A stretch of DNA of 47,216 nucleotides from a bacterium (GCA_030550205.1 JAUQPS010000004.1:1-47216), one strand, 5' to 3'; shown: positions 25,976 through 35,473, numbered from the stretch's first letter. The notes: a model not told the origin generated them from the sequence alone. A program made the numbers and translations.

Positions 25976-26801
25976 TATAAGCTTTTGCTACCGCTCTTGA
26001 ACATTTTCTAATCCTTCCTATATAAATTGCCCTTTGAGATGGAGAAATTGCACCCCTTGCATCAAGTATATTAAATGTATGAGATAATTTAATTACAAAG
26101 TCATAAGCAGGATAAATTAAATTCTTCTCTAACATATTAAAAACTTCTTTTTCATAAAATTCAAAAGCTTTTCTATAAAATTCAATATCCGCATAATCAA
26201 AATTAAAATAACAAAATTCCCTTTCAAAATCTTTATATATATCTCCCCATTTATAATCCTTATTCCATTGAATATCAAAAATTGTATCAACATTTTGAAT
26301 AAACATAGCTATTCTTTCAAGACCGTAAGTAATTTCAACTGCTGGAATTTTCAAATCAATAGAACCAGATTGTTGAAAATATGTAAATTGTGTAATTTCA
26401 AGACCATCTATCCAGACTTCCCACCCAATACCCCAAGCCCCAAGTGTTGGACTTTCCCAATCATCTTCAACAAATCTCAAGTCATGATTTTCAATATCTA
26501 TTCCAATTTCTTTTAATGAATCAATATAAATTTCTATTACATTATCTTCTGGTGGTTTTAAAACTACTTGAAATTGATAATATTGTTGAACACGATTAGG
26601 ATTTTCAGCATACCTTCCATCTTTTGGTCTTCTTGTAGGCTCAATATAAGCAACTCTCCAAGGCTTACTATCTAATACTCTTAAAAATGTAGCGATATTA
26701 AATGTTGCTGCTCCAACTTCAGAATTATAAGGCTCAAATATCAAACAACCTTTCCTTTTCCAATAATTTTTTAAGTTTAATATAATGTCTTCAAAATACA
26801 T
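25959..26801 (-). CDS. glyQ: glycyl-tRNA synthetase alpha subunit
   Basis: Catalytic subunit of the bacterial alpha2beta2 GlyRS. NYWKRKGCLIFEPYNSEVGA, YIEPTRRPKDGRYAENPNR, QYYQFQVVLKP, DDWESPTLGAWGIGWEVW and EITYGLERIAMF are all diagnostic. 280 aa from the ATG at 26801, preferred over an in-frame TTG at 26807. glyS, normally next in the operon, is absent from the window; an M23 peptidase follows instead. ridA overlaps upstream. Confidence 0.95.
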   Translation of the reverse strand: MYFEDIILNLKNYWKRKGCLIFEPYNSEVGAATFNIATFLRVLDSKPWRVAYIEPTRRPKDGRYAENPNRVQQYYQFQVVLKPPEDNVIEIYIDSLKEIGIDIENHDLRFVEDDWESPTLGAWGIGWEVWIDGLEITQFTYFQQSGSIDLKIPAVEITYGLERIAMFIQNVDTIFDIQWNKDYKWGDIYKDFEREFCYFNFDYADIEFYRKAFEFYEKEVFNMLEKNLIYPAYDFVIKLSHTFNILDARGAISPSQRAIYIGRIRKCSRAVAKAYIERYA

Positions 26802-27165
26802 AAGCAATAGCTTCTATTTCAATTAAAGCATTCCTTGGTAGTGATCTTACCGCAATTGTGCTTCTTGCAGGATATGGCTCTTTAAAGAATTTTGAATAAA
26901 TTTCATTTACTTTTTGAAAATCTTCCATATTTACAAGAAATATTGTAGTTTTCACAACATTATCTAAGCTTAAACCAATAGAACTTAGAATTTCAGATAA
27001 GTTAATTAGTGCTTGTTCTGTTTGTTCTTCAAGAGTAGGCTTTAATTCATTTGTCTTTGGGTCTAAACCAAGCTGACCACTTATAAAAACAAAATTCCCA
27101 ACTTTAATTGCTGGGCTATAAGGACCTATTGCCTTTATGTTCTCTGGCATAATTTTCTCTTTCAT
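26791..27165 (-). CDS. ridA: RidA family enamine/imine deaminase
   Basis: Hydrolyses reactive 2-aminoacrylate and related imines made by PLP enzymes. GPYSPAIKVGNFVFISGQLG, the substrate-binding Arg in YPARSTIAVRSLP and the ALIEIEAIA tail are typical; 124 aa is full length. It is the first gene of ridA-glyQ-M23, with a TAAAAT box 9 nt before the ATG, and is divergent from alaS. Confidence 0.93.
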   Translation of the reverse strand: MKEKIMPENIKAIGPYSPAIKVGNFVFISGQLGLDPKTNELKPTLEEQTEQALINLSEILSSIGLSLDNVVKTTIFLVNMEDFQKVNEIYSKFFKEPYPARSTIAVRSLPRNALIEIEAIAYVF

Positions 27166-27174
27166 GGTTTGGAA

Positions 27175-27180
27175 ATTTTA
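27175..27180 (-). promoter_or_regulatory. -10 box of ridA operon
   Basis: Minus strand CCTTTAAAATTTCCAAACCATG: TAAAAT 9 nt before the ATG, near-leaderless. Confidence 0.65.
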
Positions 27181-27203
27181 AAGGTGATTTTAATTTTTAA
27201 CTT

Positions 27204-27209
27204 TAAAAT
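27204..27209 (+). promoter_or_regulatory. -10 box of alaS
   Basis: AACTTTAAAATTTCAAATTATG: TAAAAT 8 nt before the ATG, near-leaderless. Divergent from ridA. Confidence 0.65.
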
Positions 27210-27217
27210 TTCAAATT

Positions 27218-29716
27218 ATGAGTAAAGCAAATGAGGTAAGAAAAACATTTTTGGAATTTTTTAAAGAAAAAGGACATTTAATTTATCCTTCAAGCTCATT
27301 ATTACCAAGAGGTGATAATACATTGCTTTTTACAAATGCTGGAATGAATCAATTTAAAATTTATTTTCTTGGTGAAGCTGAACCACCTTCAAAAAGAATT
27401 ACAACTTGTCAAAAGTGTTTAAGGGCAGGTGGAAAACATAATGATTTAGATAATGTAGGGTTTACAAGAAGACATCATACATTTTTTGAAATGCTTGGAA
27501 ATTTCTCATTTGGAGATTATTTCAAAAGAGAAGCAATTTTATGGGCTTGGGAATTATTAACCCAAGTTTTTAAAATTCCAAAAGAAAAATTATATGTAAG
27601 TGTTTATTATAAAGATGAAGAAGCTTATAATATATGGAAGGATGAAGTTGGAATTGAAGAGAAAAGAATTTTTAAATTTGATGAAAAGGATAATTTTTGG
27701 GAAATGGGAGATGTAGGACCTTGTGGTCCATCAACAGAAATCCATTATGATTTAGGAGATGAAATGCTTGAAATATGGAATATTGTATTTATGGAATTTA
27801 ATAGAAAAAGTGATGGAAGCTTAGAACCACTCCCAAAGAAAAATGTAGATACAGGAATGGGACTTGAAAGATTACTTTCAATTTTAGAAGGTGTAAATAA
27901 TAATTATCATACATCATTATTTATGCCAATTATTAATGAAATTGAAAAATTAACAGGATTTAAATATGAAGAAAATACAGGAGTAGCACATAGAGTTATA
28001 GCAGATCACATTAGAGCACTTGTATTTGCTATTAGTGATGGGATATATCCAAGTAATTATTCAAGAGGCTATGTTTTAAGAAGAATTTTAAGAAGAGCTT
28101 ACAAATTTGCCCAAAAGTTAAATGTAAATGAGCCAATTTTATATAAGCTTGTAGATGTTGTTTATGAAATTATGAAAGATGCATATCCGGAACTTTCAAA
28201 CAATTTAAATAATGTTAAGGAAATTATCAAAAGTGAAGAAGAAAAATATATCCAAACAATTGGAAAGAATGTTATTTATCTTTATGAAGTTATTGAAAAT
28301 TCAAAAGAGGTTATAAAAGGTGAAGATATATTTAGACTTTATGACACTTATGGTATTCCTATTGATTTAATTGAAGAATATGCAAAAGACAAAAATTTAA
28401 AATTAGACTTGGAAGGCTATGATAAATTATTAGAAGAAAGAAAAAGGCAAACAAGAGAAAAGAGAAATATACTTTTAATTGAGAATTGGGATTATATAGA
28501 TGAAGACTATAATGGTTCAAAATTTGTAGGATATGATTTTTTAGAATATAAAACGAAAATTGCAAAATATAAAATTGAGGATGATAAGGTTTATATAGTG
28601 CTTTTTGAAAGTCCATTTTATCCAGAAGGAGGAGGTCAAGTTGGAGATAAAGGGATTTTAATTTTAGAAGATAGTAAAATTTATATTGAAGATACAAAGA
28701 AAATAGGTTCGGATATTGTATTATTTGGAAAAATTGAAGGAAAATTTAATAAGAATTTACAAGCTATTGCAAAAGTAAATGAAAAACTTAGAAAAGCTAA
28801 TATGAGAGCACATACTGCAACCCATTTATTACATTCATCATTACATAGAATTATTGGAGAGCATGCAAGACAGCAAGGCTCACTTGTAGAAAACGATAGA
28901 TTAAGATTTGATTTTTCGCATCCAAAACCCTTAACAGATGAAGAAATAAAAGAAATTGAAAAACTTGTTAATGAAAAAATTTTAGAGAATTTAGAAGTTA
29001 GTTGGGAATATAAGAAATATTTAGATGCTATAAATGAAGGAGCAATTGCGATATTTGAAGAAAAATATGGAGATATTGTAAGGGTTGTTAGTATTGGGGA
29101 TTTTAGTAAGGAGCTTTGTGGAGGAACACATGTAAGAAGAACAAGTGAAATAGGATTTTTTAAAATTATAAAAGAGGAAGCGGTTAGTAGTGGGGTTAGA
29201 AGAATTAATGCATATGTTGGATTAAGAGCTTATGAATATATTAATGGAATTGAAGAAAATTTGAAAAAAATTTTAATACCACTAAAAGTTGATATTAGAG
29301 AATTACCAAACAAAGTGGAGAAAGTTATTGAAGAGAACAAAATATGGCAAAATAAATACAATTTAATCCTTCAAAAATATATTAACTTATATTCAAAGCA
29401 TTTAAAACCAAAGGAAATAAATGGATATAGCGTTTATTTAGAAATTATAAAAGACGTTGATATTGAATTTTTAAGGAAATTGGCAGATAACTTACAAAAC
29501 AACAATAATTTAGTTTTACTATTTTCAATTGAAAATAATAGAATTTTGGCACATTTTAGAGTAGGAAAAAATATAAAAGATAAATTAAATGCCAAGGAGC
29601 TTATAAATAAAATTATCGGGAAAGGAGGAGGTTCAGATACAAAGGCAGAAGGAGGAACTGAAAATATAAATATTTTAAATGATATTGAAAACAAACTAAA
29701 AATTTTACTTAAATGA
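27218..29716 (+). CDS. alaS: alanyl-tRNA synthetase
   Basis: Charges tRNA-Ala and edits Ser/Gly mischarging. Class II catalytic core begins VRKTFLEFFKEKGH and LLPRGDNTLLFTNAGMNQF; CQKCLRAGGKHNDLDNVG and RRHHTFFEMLGNFSFGDYF follow. The editing domain has HTATHLLHSSL and CGGTHV zinc/catalytic sites, and the C-terminal DHHA1 glycine-rich GKGGGSDTKAEGG is present. 832 aa is slightly shorter than the usual 870. The TPM-domain gene overlaps its stop by ATGA. Confidence 0.97.
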   Translation: MSKANEVRKTFLEFFKEKGHLIYPSSSLLPRGDNTLLFTNAGMNQFKIYFLGEAEPPSKRITTCQKCLRAGGKHNDLDNVGFTRRHHTFFEMLGNFSFGDYFKREAILWAWELLTQVFKIPKEKLYVSVYYKDEEAYNIWKDEVGIEEKRIFKFDEKDNFWEMGDVGPCGPSTEIHYDLGDEMLEIWNIVFMEFNRKSDGSLEPLPKKNVDTGMGLERLLSILEGVNNNYHTSLFMPIINEIEKLTGFKYEENTGVAHRVIADHIRALVFAISDGIYPSNYSRGYVLRRILRRAYKFAQKLNVNEPILYKLVDVVYEIMKDAYPELSNNLNNVKEIIKSEEEKYIQTIGKNVIYLYEVIENSKEVIKGEDIFRLYDTYGIPIDLIEEYAKDKNLKLDLEGYDKLLEERKRQTREKRNILLIENWDYIDEDYNGSKFVGYDFLEYKTKIAKYKIEDDKVYIVLFESPFYPEGGGQVGDKGILILEDSKIYIEDTKKIGSDIVLFGKIEGKFNKNLQAIAKVNEKLRKANMRAHTATHLLHSSLHRIIGEHARQQGSLVENDRLRFDFSHPKPLTDEEIKEIEKLVNEKILENLEVSWEYKKYLDAINEGAIAIFEEKYGDIVRVVSIGDFSKELCGGTHVRRTSEIGFFKIIKEEAVSSGVRRINAYVGLRAYEYINGIEENLKKILIPLKVDIRELPNKVEKVIEENKIWQNKYNLILQKYINLYSKHLKPKEINGYSVYLEIIKDVDIEFLRKLADNLQNNNNLVLLFSIENNRILAHFRVGKNIKDKLNAKELINKIIGKGGGSDTKAEGGTENINILNDIENKLKILLK

Positions 29717-30459
29717 GTATTTTATTTTTTATTTTATCACAAACATTTCCAGAACCTACTGGATTTTTAAATGATTATGCACATATATTAAATCAAAGAC
29801 AGAAGGAAGATTTAGAAAATCATTTAAGAGAAATTGAAAATAAAACAAGTGTTGAAATAGCTATTGCTATATTTGATTCTATTGGTTATCCTATTGAAGA
29901 ATATGCAAATTTATTATTTGAGAAATGGGGGATTGGTAAAAAAGGAAAAGATAATGGGATTTTAATACTAGTTTCAATAAAAGAGAGGTTAATTAGAATT
30001 GAGGTTGGTTATGGGCTTGAAGAAGTAATAACAGATGGAATAGCTGGCGAGATTATTAGAAATAATATAGTGCCATATTTTAGAGAAGGAGATTATTATC
30101 TTGGGTTAAAGAGTGCTATAAATGAAATTGAAAAGAGAATTTTAAAAGAAGATAATAAAGATAATGTTAAGGAAAGGGGGAAAGGATTTTTAGAATTTCT
30201 TATTTTGGGTTTAGTAATTGGCTCATTTTTGGGCTATTTTTCTATTTTACTTTCAATTGTTTTCTTTATTTTGTTTCTATTTACAAAATTTTTAGTTTTT
30301 TTGTTTATATCCATAGGGCTTTTTATTGGTGGATTATTATTAAGAGTAGGAGGATATTATAACGGTCCAGTTATATTTGGTCCAATAGAAAAACCTGGTG
30401 GTTTTGGAGGATTTGGAGGGGGACTTTCTGGTGGAGGAGGAGCAACTGGAAGGTGGTAA
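29713..30459 (+). CDS. TPM-domain membrane protein (YgcG-like)
   Basis: The N-terminus is a short hydrophobic leader (MSILFFILSQTFPEPTGFLN) followed by a TPM domain: DYAHILNQRQKEDLENHL, SVEIAIAIFDS, EKWGIGKKGKDNGILILVS and IRIEVGYGLEEVITDG. Residues 160-215 are strongly hydrophobic (two or more membrane spans), and the tail is the usual glycine-rich GGFGGFGGGLSGGGGATGRW. TPM proteins are envelope-associated, with reported phosphatase or photosystem-assembly roles in some lineages; the function here is unknown. Coupled to alaS by a 4-bp overlap. It ends one base from the convergent rhodanese-like gene. Confidence 0.85.
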   Translation: MSILFFILSQTFPEPTGFLNDYAHILNQRQKEDLENHLREIENKTSVEIAIAIFDSIGYPIEEYANLLFEKWGIGKKGKDNGILILVSIKERLIRIEVGYGLEEVITDGIAGEIIRNNIVPYFREGDYYLGLKSAINEIEKRILKEDNKDNVKERGKGFLEFLILGLVIGSFLGYFSILLSIVFFILFLFTKFLVFLFISIGLFIGGLLLRVGGYYNGPVIFGPIEKPGGFGGFGGGLSGGGGATGRW

Positions 30460-30460
30460 T

Positions 30461-30784
30461 TTAAATAATTGTCCAATAACACTCAATACCATTTTCTCTT
30501 AATATATCACATAGTGTAGAACTTCTAATGCCATCACTACAAGCGATAAAATAAACTTTATCTTTTTCAAACTTCTCTAAATTTTCAAGAAAACTAAAAA
30601 ATTCATCATTTGATTTAATTTCAATAAAAATATGAGGAATTTCAAGATGCTTTCTTAAATAAACTAACATTTCAATTGGAATAGCTTTTAAATTTTCAAT
30701 AAAAACACCATTAATTATCGCTTTATCAAGCTTTTCTATTTCATCTCTATACTTTTCTAAGTCTTGAAAACTTTCAATTCGCAT
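30461..30784 (-). CDS. rhodanese-like small protein
   Basis: 107-residue protein whose C-terminal half reads VYFIACSDGIRSSTLCDIL then RENGIECYWTI. This is the active-site loop of rhodanese domains (Cys82, C-x-x-G-x-R-S) followed by the final helix and strand. The N-terminal half is divergent and the protein stops right after the last strand. A sulfurtransferase or single-Cys phosphatase-like role is possible. It is transcribed alone from the palindromic promoter shared with 30809. Confidence 0.65.
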   Translation of the reverse strand: MRIESFQDLEKYRDEIEKLDKAIINGVFIENLKAIPIEMLVYLRKHLEIPHIFIEIKSNDEFFSFLENLEKFEKDKVYFIACSDGIRSSTLCDILRENGIECYWTII

Positions 30785-30787
30785 ACC

Positions 30788-30799
30788 TTAAAATTTTAA
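30788..30799. promoter_or_regulatory. palindromic bidirectional promoter, rhodanese-like (-) and pseudo-receiver (+)
   Basis: TTAAAATTTTAA in a 24-bp gap. TAAAAT is at 30789-30794 on plus (14 nt to the ATG at 30809) and at 30798-30793 on minus (8 nt to the ATG at 30784). It is the only candidate box for either gene. Confidence 0.65.
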
Positions 30800-30808
30800 A
30801 ACTTACAA

Positions 30809-31144
30809 ATGGTTATCATATCTTATGATATATCTTTGTTAAGAGGAGAAATGGAACAACTTGCAAAAGAAAAAAGAACAATTGTTTTAAATCCAGATAA
30901 TCAAGCCCTTATATACATAAAAAAGAATAAACCAAAAGTCATCATCTTAGATATTTCATCAGCAGAAAGCCTATTGTATGAAATATACACCGCTATAAAA
31001 AATGAAATTCCTGATGCAAAGTTTATTATTACTGGATTTCAAAAAACAGTAAAAGGAAACTTTTCAAAAGTAGATGGTTTTAAAGTTTTTCCATATAATA
31101 GTAAAAAAATTAAACAAATTTTAAGAGAGCAATTCAAGTTGTGA
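30809..31144 (+). CDS. small protein with atypical receiver-like fold
   Basis: 111 residues with the alternating strand/helix pattern of response-regulator receivers. KPKVIILDISSAESL holds an Asp at the position of the phospho-acceptor, IPDAKFIITGF matches the strand with the conserved Thr/Ser, and VFPYNSKKIKQIL matches the last segment. The invariant Lys before Pro (KPF) is Phe here, and the N-terminal acid pair is absent, so classical phosphorylation is doubtful. No histidine kinase or output domain is near. lysA overlaps its stop (GTGA), making it the leading gene of that unit. Confidence 0.55.
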   Translation: MVIISYDISLLRGEMEQLAKEKRTIVLNPDNQALIYIKKNKPKVIILDISSAESLLYEIYTAIKNEIPDAKFIITGFQKTVKGNFSKVDGFKVFPYNSKKIKQILREQFKL

Positions 31145-32265
31145 ATAACTTATTAATTGAAATATCAAAATTAGGAACACCAATTTATTTTTATATAAAA
31201 GAAAAAATTTTAGAAAATTCAAGAAAACTTAAAGAAAACTTTAAAGATGTTGAAATTTATTATGCAGTAAAAGCAAATTTTAACCCTGAGATATTAAAAA
31301 TTTTTAAAGATGAAAACTTTGGCTTTGAAGTGGTTTCAGAAGGTGAATTGAAACTTGCTTTAAAAACGGGAATTAATCCAGATAAAATTGTATTTAATGG
31401 TAATGGAAAAACATATAAGGAAGTTAAATTTGCAATAGAAAATGGAGTTAGTATATTTAACTTTGATAGTGTCGATCAATTATTACTTTTGGAGAATGTT
31501 GCTATTGAATTAAATAAAAATATAAAAGCCTTAGCAAGAATTAAATCTCTGGTAGATGTTGAAACTCACCCCCATCTTCAAACAGGTATATTCACAAGTA
31601 AATTTGGACTTAATGATGAAGAAATTGATGAAGTTTTATATATTTCAAGAAAACTAAAAAAAGTTAAAATTGTAGGTATTCATAGCCACATTGGTTCGAA
31701 TATAAAGGATGAGGAACCATTCATTAAGTCCGCTTATAGAGTTCTTAAAATTGCCAAAGTTTTTGATAACATTGAAATTTTAAATTTAGGTGGAGGATTT
31801 GCTATAAATATGAACTTTAAAGAGTTACCAAAACTATATAATGAATTGAGTAAAAATTATAGAATTTTTATTGAACCTGGAAGATATTTAATAGCAGATG
31901 CTGGATTTATATTATCACAAGTTGTTTCCATCAAAAAAGGTTATCCATATGATTTTCTTGTTATTGACTGTGGTATGTCCGAACTTATAAGACCCGCTTT
32001 GTATGGTGCATATCACCCCATTAAAACATTAAAGGGAAATTTGGCTGAAAAATTTTATATTGTAGTAGGACCCATATGTGAAAGCTCTGATGTATTTGGT
32101 GAGTATTTACTGCCAAATATGGAATTAAACGATTTAGTAATAATTGAAAATTGTGGAGCTTATGGATATTCTATGGCTTCAAACTATAATGGTAGAGAAA
32201 AGCCCTATGAAATTCTAATAGAAAATTCAACTTATAAAATTATAAATACCAAAAAATTTTTATAA
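31141..32265 (+). CDS. lysA: diaminopimelate decarboxylase
   Basis: Last step of lysine synthesis: decarboxylates meso-diaminopimelate with PLP. YAVKANFNPEIL carries the PLP Lys44; FEVVSEGELKLAL, GIHSHIGSNI, LNLGGGFAI, EPGRYLIADAG and GPICESSDVFGEY (active-site Cys) follow. 374 aa is on the short side but complete. GTG start overlaps the preceding stop. Its stop and that of the convergent ACT gene share the palindrome TTATAA. Confidence 0.92.
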   Translation: MNNLLIEISKLGTPIYFYIKEKILENSRKLKENFKDVEIYYAVKANFNPEILKIFKDENFGFEVVSEGELKLALKTGINPDKIVFNGNGKTYKEVKFAIENGVSIFNFDSVDQLLLLENVAIELNKNIKALARIKSLVDVETHPHLQTGIFTSKFGLNDEEIDEVLYISRKLKKVKIVGIHSHIGSNIKDEEPFIKSAYRVLKIAKVFDNIEILNLGGGFAINMNFKELPKLYNELSKNYRIFIEPGRYLIADAGFILSQVVSIKKGYPYDFLVIDCGMSELIRPALYGAYHPIKTLKGNLAEKFYIVVGPICESSDVFGEYLLPNMELNDLVIIENCGAYGYSMASNYNGREKPYEILIENSTYKIINTKKFL

Positions 32266-33921
32266 AATAGCTTCTTCCATTAATCCCAAAATTTCTGAAA
32301 GCTTACCACTTTTTTGAAATCTCAAAATTACAATTCCTACATTGTAAACTTCAAATATACTAAAACTATGTATCTTTTCATCATAAAAACTCAAAATTTT
32401 TTCAATATCAATTTTCTCTCTTTTCATAGCAAGTCCAATAATGCTAAATTTATCAAGCTCAACATATTCATGAATTGGTTTTTCTGAGGATAAAAACCTT
32501 GTTAAAAGGTTATAAATAAAGCTTATTTCATCAGCAATATCCTTAGCACTTAAATTTAATCTTAAAATATCATCATATTGATAAAATAATCGCTTTACAA
32601 TTCTTTCAGAAACTTTATTTCCAATAATATTCATAACTTCATATAACTTTTGAACATTTAAATTTCTCATCCCTTCATCAAAATCTCTAATTTTAGGAAT
32701 AATTTGAATTATAGCGCTTTTTAAAGAGTTATAAACATCTATTTCATTTTCAAAGTTTTCAAGCGGTGCAGAAAGTTTTGCATGTATAACCTTTGAATTA
32801 CCCCTATCTTTAACTTCTATGGACAATACCAAAAATCCTTTATTTTTAAGAGTCTCAACTAAGAAATTTTCTGAGCATGTCTGCTCTTGTGGTAAAATTA
32901 TAAATAATCTTAAATCAATCCTATTTGTATCAATATCTTCTGGTAAAATTAATAATTGTGGAATTGATGTTCTTTCAGTCTCTGAAATCAAATAAGGAAT
33001 TAAAATTCTTCCATAAAGTTCCATACCTGTTCTAATTTTAAAGAATTTCGCTCTTTTCTCCTTTGGCTTTGAAAATTCTTCTCTTAGATAATTTAAAATT
33101 ATTGGATGCTTCTCTTTTGATATAAAATTCCCATCTTTATCTGAAATTTCAAGCCTTATTACAACAAAACCCAAATCCGTTATAAACTCTTTATCAAACT
33201 TTCTTTGGAAATTTCCAATTACCTCTTCCAATGCATCAAGAACATCATCAAGTGAAACATTTTCATAATTTCCAACAATTGTTATACCTGTTAATTTTTC
33301 CTTAATAGTCTCAAAATTATGAATATCAACTTGAACATTTTTACTCTTTAAAAATTCTTTTTGTAATTCATACGATTTATAAACAATATATGCCAAATCC
33401 TCAATTTTCCTTTCAGAAAGATATTGCTCAGAACGAGATAATATAAATTTAATTAACTCCCCATTATCACTTGTAATTTCTCTATAGTCTTCATCAGAGC
33501 AAATTTCCCTTAATTTATCCATAACTTCATTATAAATTTTAACTTTTTTAGTGCCAATGTTTAATAATCTTGTTAAAGATATGCCACCTTTTATCGCAGT
33601 TTTTAATAAACTTAAAAATTTATTTTTATTTTCTTCAAGTTTAATAATTTCACTCTCTTTTAAATTTTTAATTTTTAATACAATTATTGCTTCATCGTTT
33701 TCAGTTGCAACAGCATAAGCAAAATGTATATTAAATCCTTCATCATGAAATATCCCAAGAACCGCATCCATAATACCAGCCCAATCCTTTGCTATTACAT
33801 ATATTGTAAATACTTTATCTTTATAACTTAATTCAACTTTTGGTTCATTTGTTTTTCTAAAATCTTCAATAAAATTTATAATTTTCTCTTTATCTTCATT
33901 ATTTAACTCTTCTAACTTCAC
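32260..33921 (-). CDS. large ACT-domain protein of unknown function
   Basis: 553-residue protein I cannot assign. Residues about 30-95 look like an ACT ligand-binding domain (FTIYVIAKDWAGIMDAVLG, then HDEGFNIHFAYAV), and the last 60 residues (FSIIGLAMKREKIDIEKIL, VGIVILRF) resemble a second regulatory module. The middle is helix- and strand-rich with no catalytic motif I recognise. It begins with GTG at 33921, 10 nt after a TAAAAT box. The strictly monocistronic layout between comM and lysA gives no pathway hint; amino-acid sensing is a guess from the ACT fold. Confidence 0.55.
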   Translation of the reverse strand: MKLEELNNEDKEKIINFIEDFRKTNEPKVELSYKDKVFTIYVIAKDWAGIMDAVLGIFHDEGFNIHFAYAVATENDEAIIVLKIKNLKESEIIKLEENKNKFLSLLKTAIKGGISLTRLLNIGTKKVKIYNEVMDKLREICSDEDYREITSDNGELIKFILSRSEQYLSERKIEDLAYIVYKSYELQKEFLKSKNVQVDIHNFETIKEKLTGITIVGNYENVSLDDVLDALEEVIGNFQRKFDKEFITDLGFVVIRLEISDKDGNFISKEKHPIILNYLREEFSKPKEKRAKFFKIRTGMELYGRILIPYLISETERTSIPQLLILPEDIDTNRIDLRLFIILPQEQTCSENFLVETLKNKGFLVLSIEVKDRGNSKVIHAKLSAPLENFENEIDVYNSLKSAIIQIIPKIRDFDEGMRNLNVQKLYEVMNIIGNKVSERIVKRLFYQYDDILRLNLSAKDIADEISFIYNLLTRFLSSEKPIHEYVELDKFSIIGLAMKREKIDIEKILSFYDEKIHSFSIFEVYNVGIVILRFQKSGKLSEILGLMEEAIL

Positions 33922-33931
33922 AACTTGTAAA

Positions 33932-33937
33932 ATTTTA
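33932..33937 (-). promoter_or_regulatory. -10 box of the ACT-domain gene
   Basis: Minus strand GCTTTAAAATTTTACAAGTT then GTG: TAAAAT 10 nt before a GTG start, predicting a leaderless GTG. Confidence 0.6.
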
Positions 33938-33945
33938 AAGCCTAT

Positions 33946-35466
33946 TTAAACCAAAGAATTATTCAACTTATCTAAAACTCTATAGCTTACCGCTTCTGCA
34001 ATATGCTCAACTTTAATAATATCAGAATTACTTAAATCTGCAATAGTTCTACTTACCTTAATTATCTTATGAATTGCCCTTGCCGAAAATCCAAATTTTT
34101 TTGAAACATTCATTAAAAATTCTTCTGCTTTAATATCCATTTTACAAAATTTACTTATCTCTCTTTCAGGAATTTGGCTATTTGTTCTAATTTTTGAATC
34201 TTTAAATCTTAATTTTTGTATTTCATAAACTTTTAATATCCTTTCTCTTATTACATAAGAGCTTTCTCCTCCATCTTTATATTTTAACTCCTCATATGGA
34301 ATGTTTGGAACTTCAATATGAATATCAATTCTATCCAATAAAGGACCAGATATTTTGTTTTGATATTGTTTTATTTGATAAGTAGAACACTTACAATTTC
34401 CATAGCCAAAATACCCACAAGGGCAAGGATTCATAGCACAAACAAGCATAAATTTTGAAGGAATTTTCACTTTATAATTTGCTCTTGATATTATTACATA
34501 ACCATCTTCTAAGGGTTGTCTTAAAACTTCTAAGGTCTTTCTTGAAAATTCTGGAAGCTCATCCAAAAATAAAACTCCATTGTGAGCTAAGGAAACTTCA
34601 CCAGGTTGAAAATAACTACCACCTCCAATTAAACCCACATCTGATATAGAATGATGTGGATTTCTAAATGGTCTTACTTTAATAATTCCTGAATTTAATA
34701 AACCCGCTATGGAATAAATTTTTGTAGTTTCAAGAGCTTCTTCCTTGCTTAATGGAGGCAGGAGCGTAGGAATTCTTTTAGCAAACATTGTTTTTCCACT
34801 TCCAGGAGGTCCAAGCATGAGCAAATTATGTCCTCCTGCAACTGCTACTTCAATTGCTCTTTTAACCGCCCACTGCCCCCTAATATCACTTATATCTAAA
34901 TCATAAGCATTTGTAAAGTCTTCTTTTTTCTCATCAAAAGGCTCTTTATTTAACTCCCCTCTTAAAAATTTTACTACATCAATTAAATTATCAAATGGAT
35001 AAACTTTTATATCATCTACAATACTTGCCTCATATCTATTTTCATATGGAACTATAATCCCTTCATAATTCAATTCTCTTGCCATAAGACATATAGGTAA
35101 AACCCCTTTTACTTTTCTTATTTTCCCGTCCAGTGATAACTCTCCTATAATTACATATTTCTTATAAAATTCACTATAATCAATATATCCAAGAGCACTA
35201 AGAATACCAATAGCAATTGGCAAATCAAACAATGAACCCTCTTTTCTCATATCAGCAGGTGCCAAATTAATTCTAATTTTCTTAGATGGCATACTAAATC
35301 CCATATTCTTAATAGCAGACATAACTCTTTCCTTTGCTTCCTTAACACTTGTTTCTGCAAGACCAACAAGAATAACAGAAGGAATACCATTTGATATATC
35401 AACTTCCACATCTACCAAAAACCCATCAACTCCAATCACATTTGCAGAAGATATTTTAGAATACAT
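33946..35466 (-). CDS. comM: YifB/ComM family Mg-chelatase-like AAA+ ATPase
   Basis: Hexameric helicase that in competent bacteria promotes branch migration during natural transformation. The N-terminal Lon-protease-like fold (GIPSVILVGLAETSVKEAKE, PADMRKEGSLFDLPIAIG) precedes the ATPase: GPPGSGKTMFAKRIP, FRNPHHSISDVGLIGGG, GVLFLDELPEF. The zinc-like cysteine block CAMNPCPCGYFGYGNCKCS and the C-terminal FSARAIHKIIKVSRTIADL are typical. 506 aa is full length. The ATG is 7 nt after a TAATAT box. Confidence 0.93.
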   Translation of the reverse strand: MYSKISSANVIGVDGFLVDVEVDISNGIPSVILVGLAETSVKEAKERVMSAIKNMGFSMPSKKIRINLAPADMRKEGSLFDLPIAIGILSALGYIDYSEFYKKYVIIGELSLDGKIRKVKGVLPICLMARELNYEGIIVPYENRYEASIVDDIKVYPFDNLIDVVKFLRGELNKEPFDEKKEDFTNAYDLDISDIRGQWAVKRAIEVAVAGGHNLLMLGPPGSGKTMFAKRIPTLLPPLSKEEALETTKIYSIAGLLNSGIIKVRPFRNPHHSISDVGLIGGGSYFQPGEVSLAHNGVLFLDELPEFSRKTLEVLRQPLEDGYVIISRANYKVKIPSKFMLVCAMNPCPCGYFGYGNCKCSTYQIKQYQNKISGPLLDRIDIHIEVPNIPYEELKYKDGGESSYVIRERILKVYEIQKLRFKDSKIRTNSQIPEREISKFCKMDIKAEEFLMNVSKKFGFSARAIHKIIKVSRTIADLSNSDIIKVEHIAEAVSYRVLDKLNNSLV

Positions 35467-35473
35467 ATTGAAA

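Noticed and set aside
26268-29694. Opposite-strand ORFs within glyQ and alaS
   Set aside because: Low-complexity shadow translations of AT-rich coding DNA with no initiation signals.
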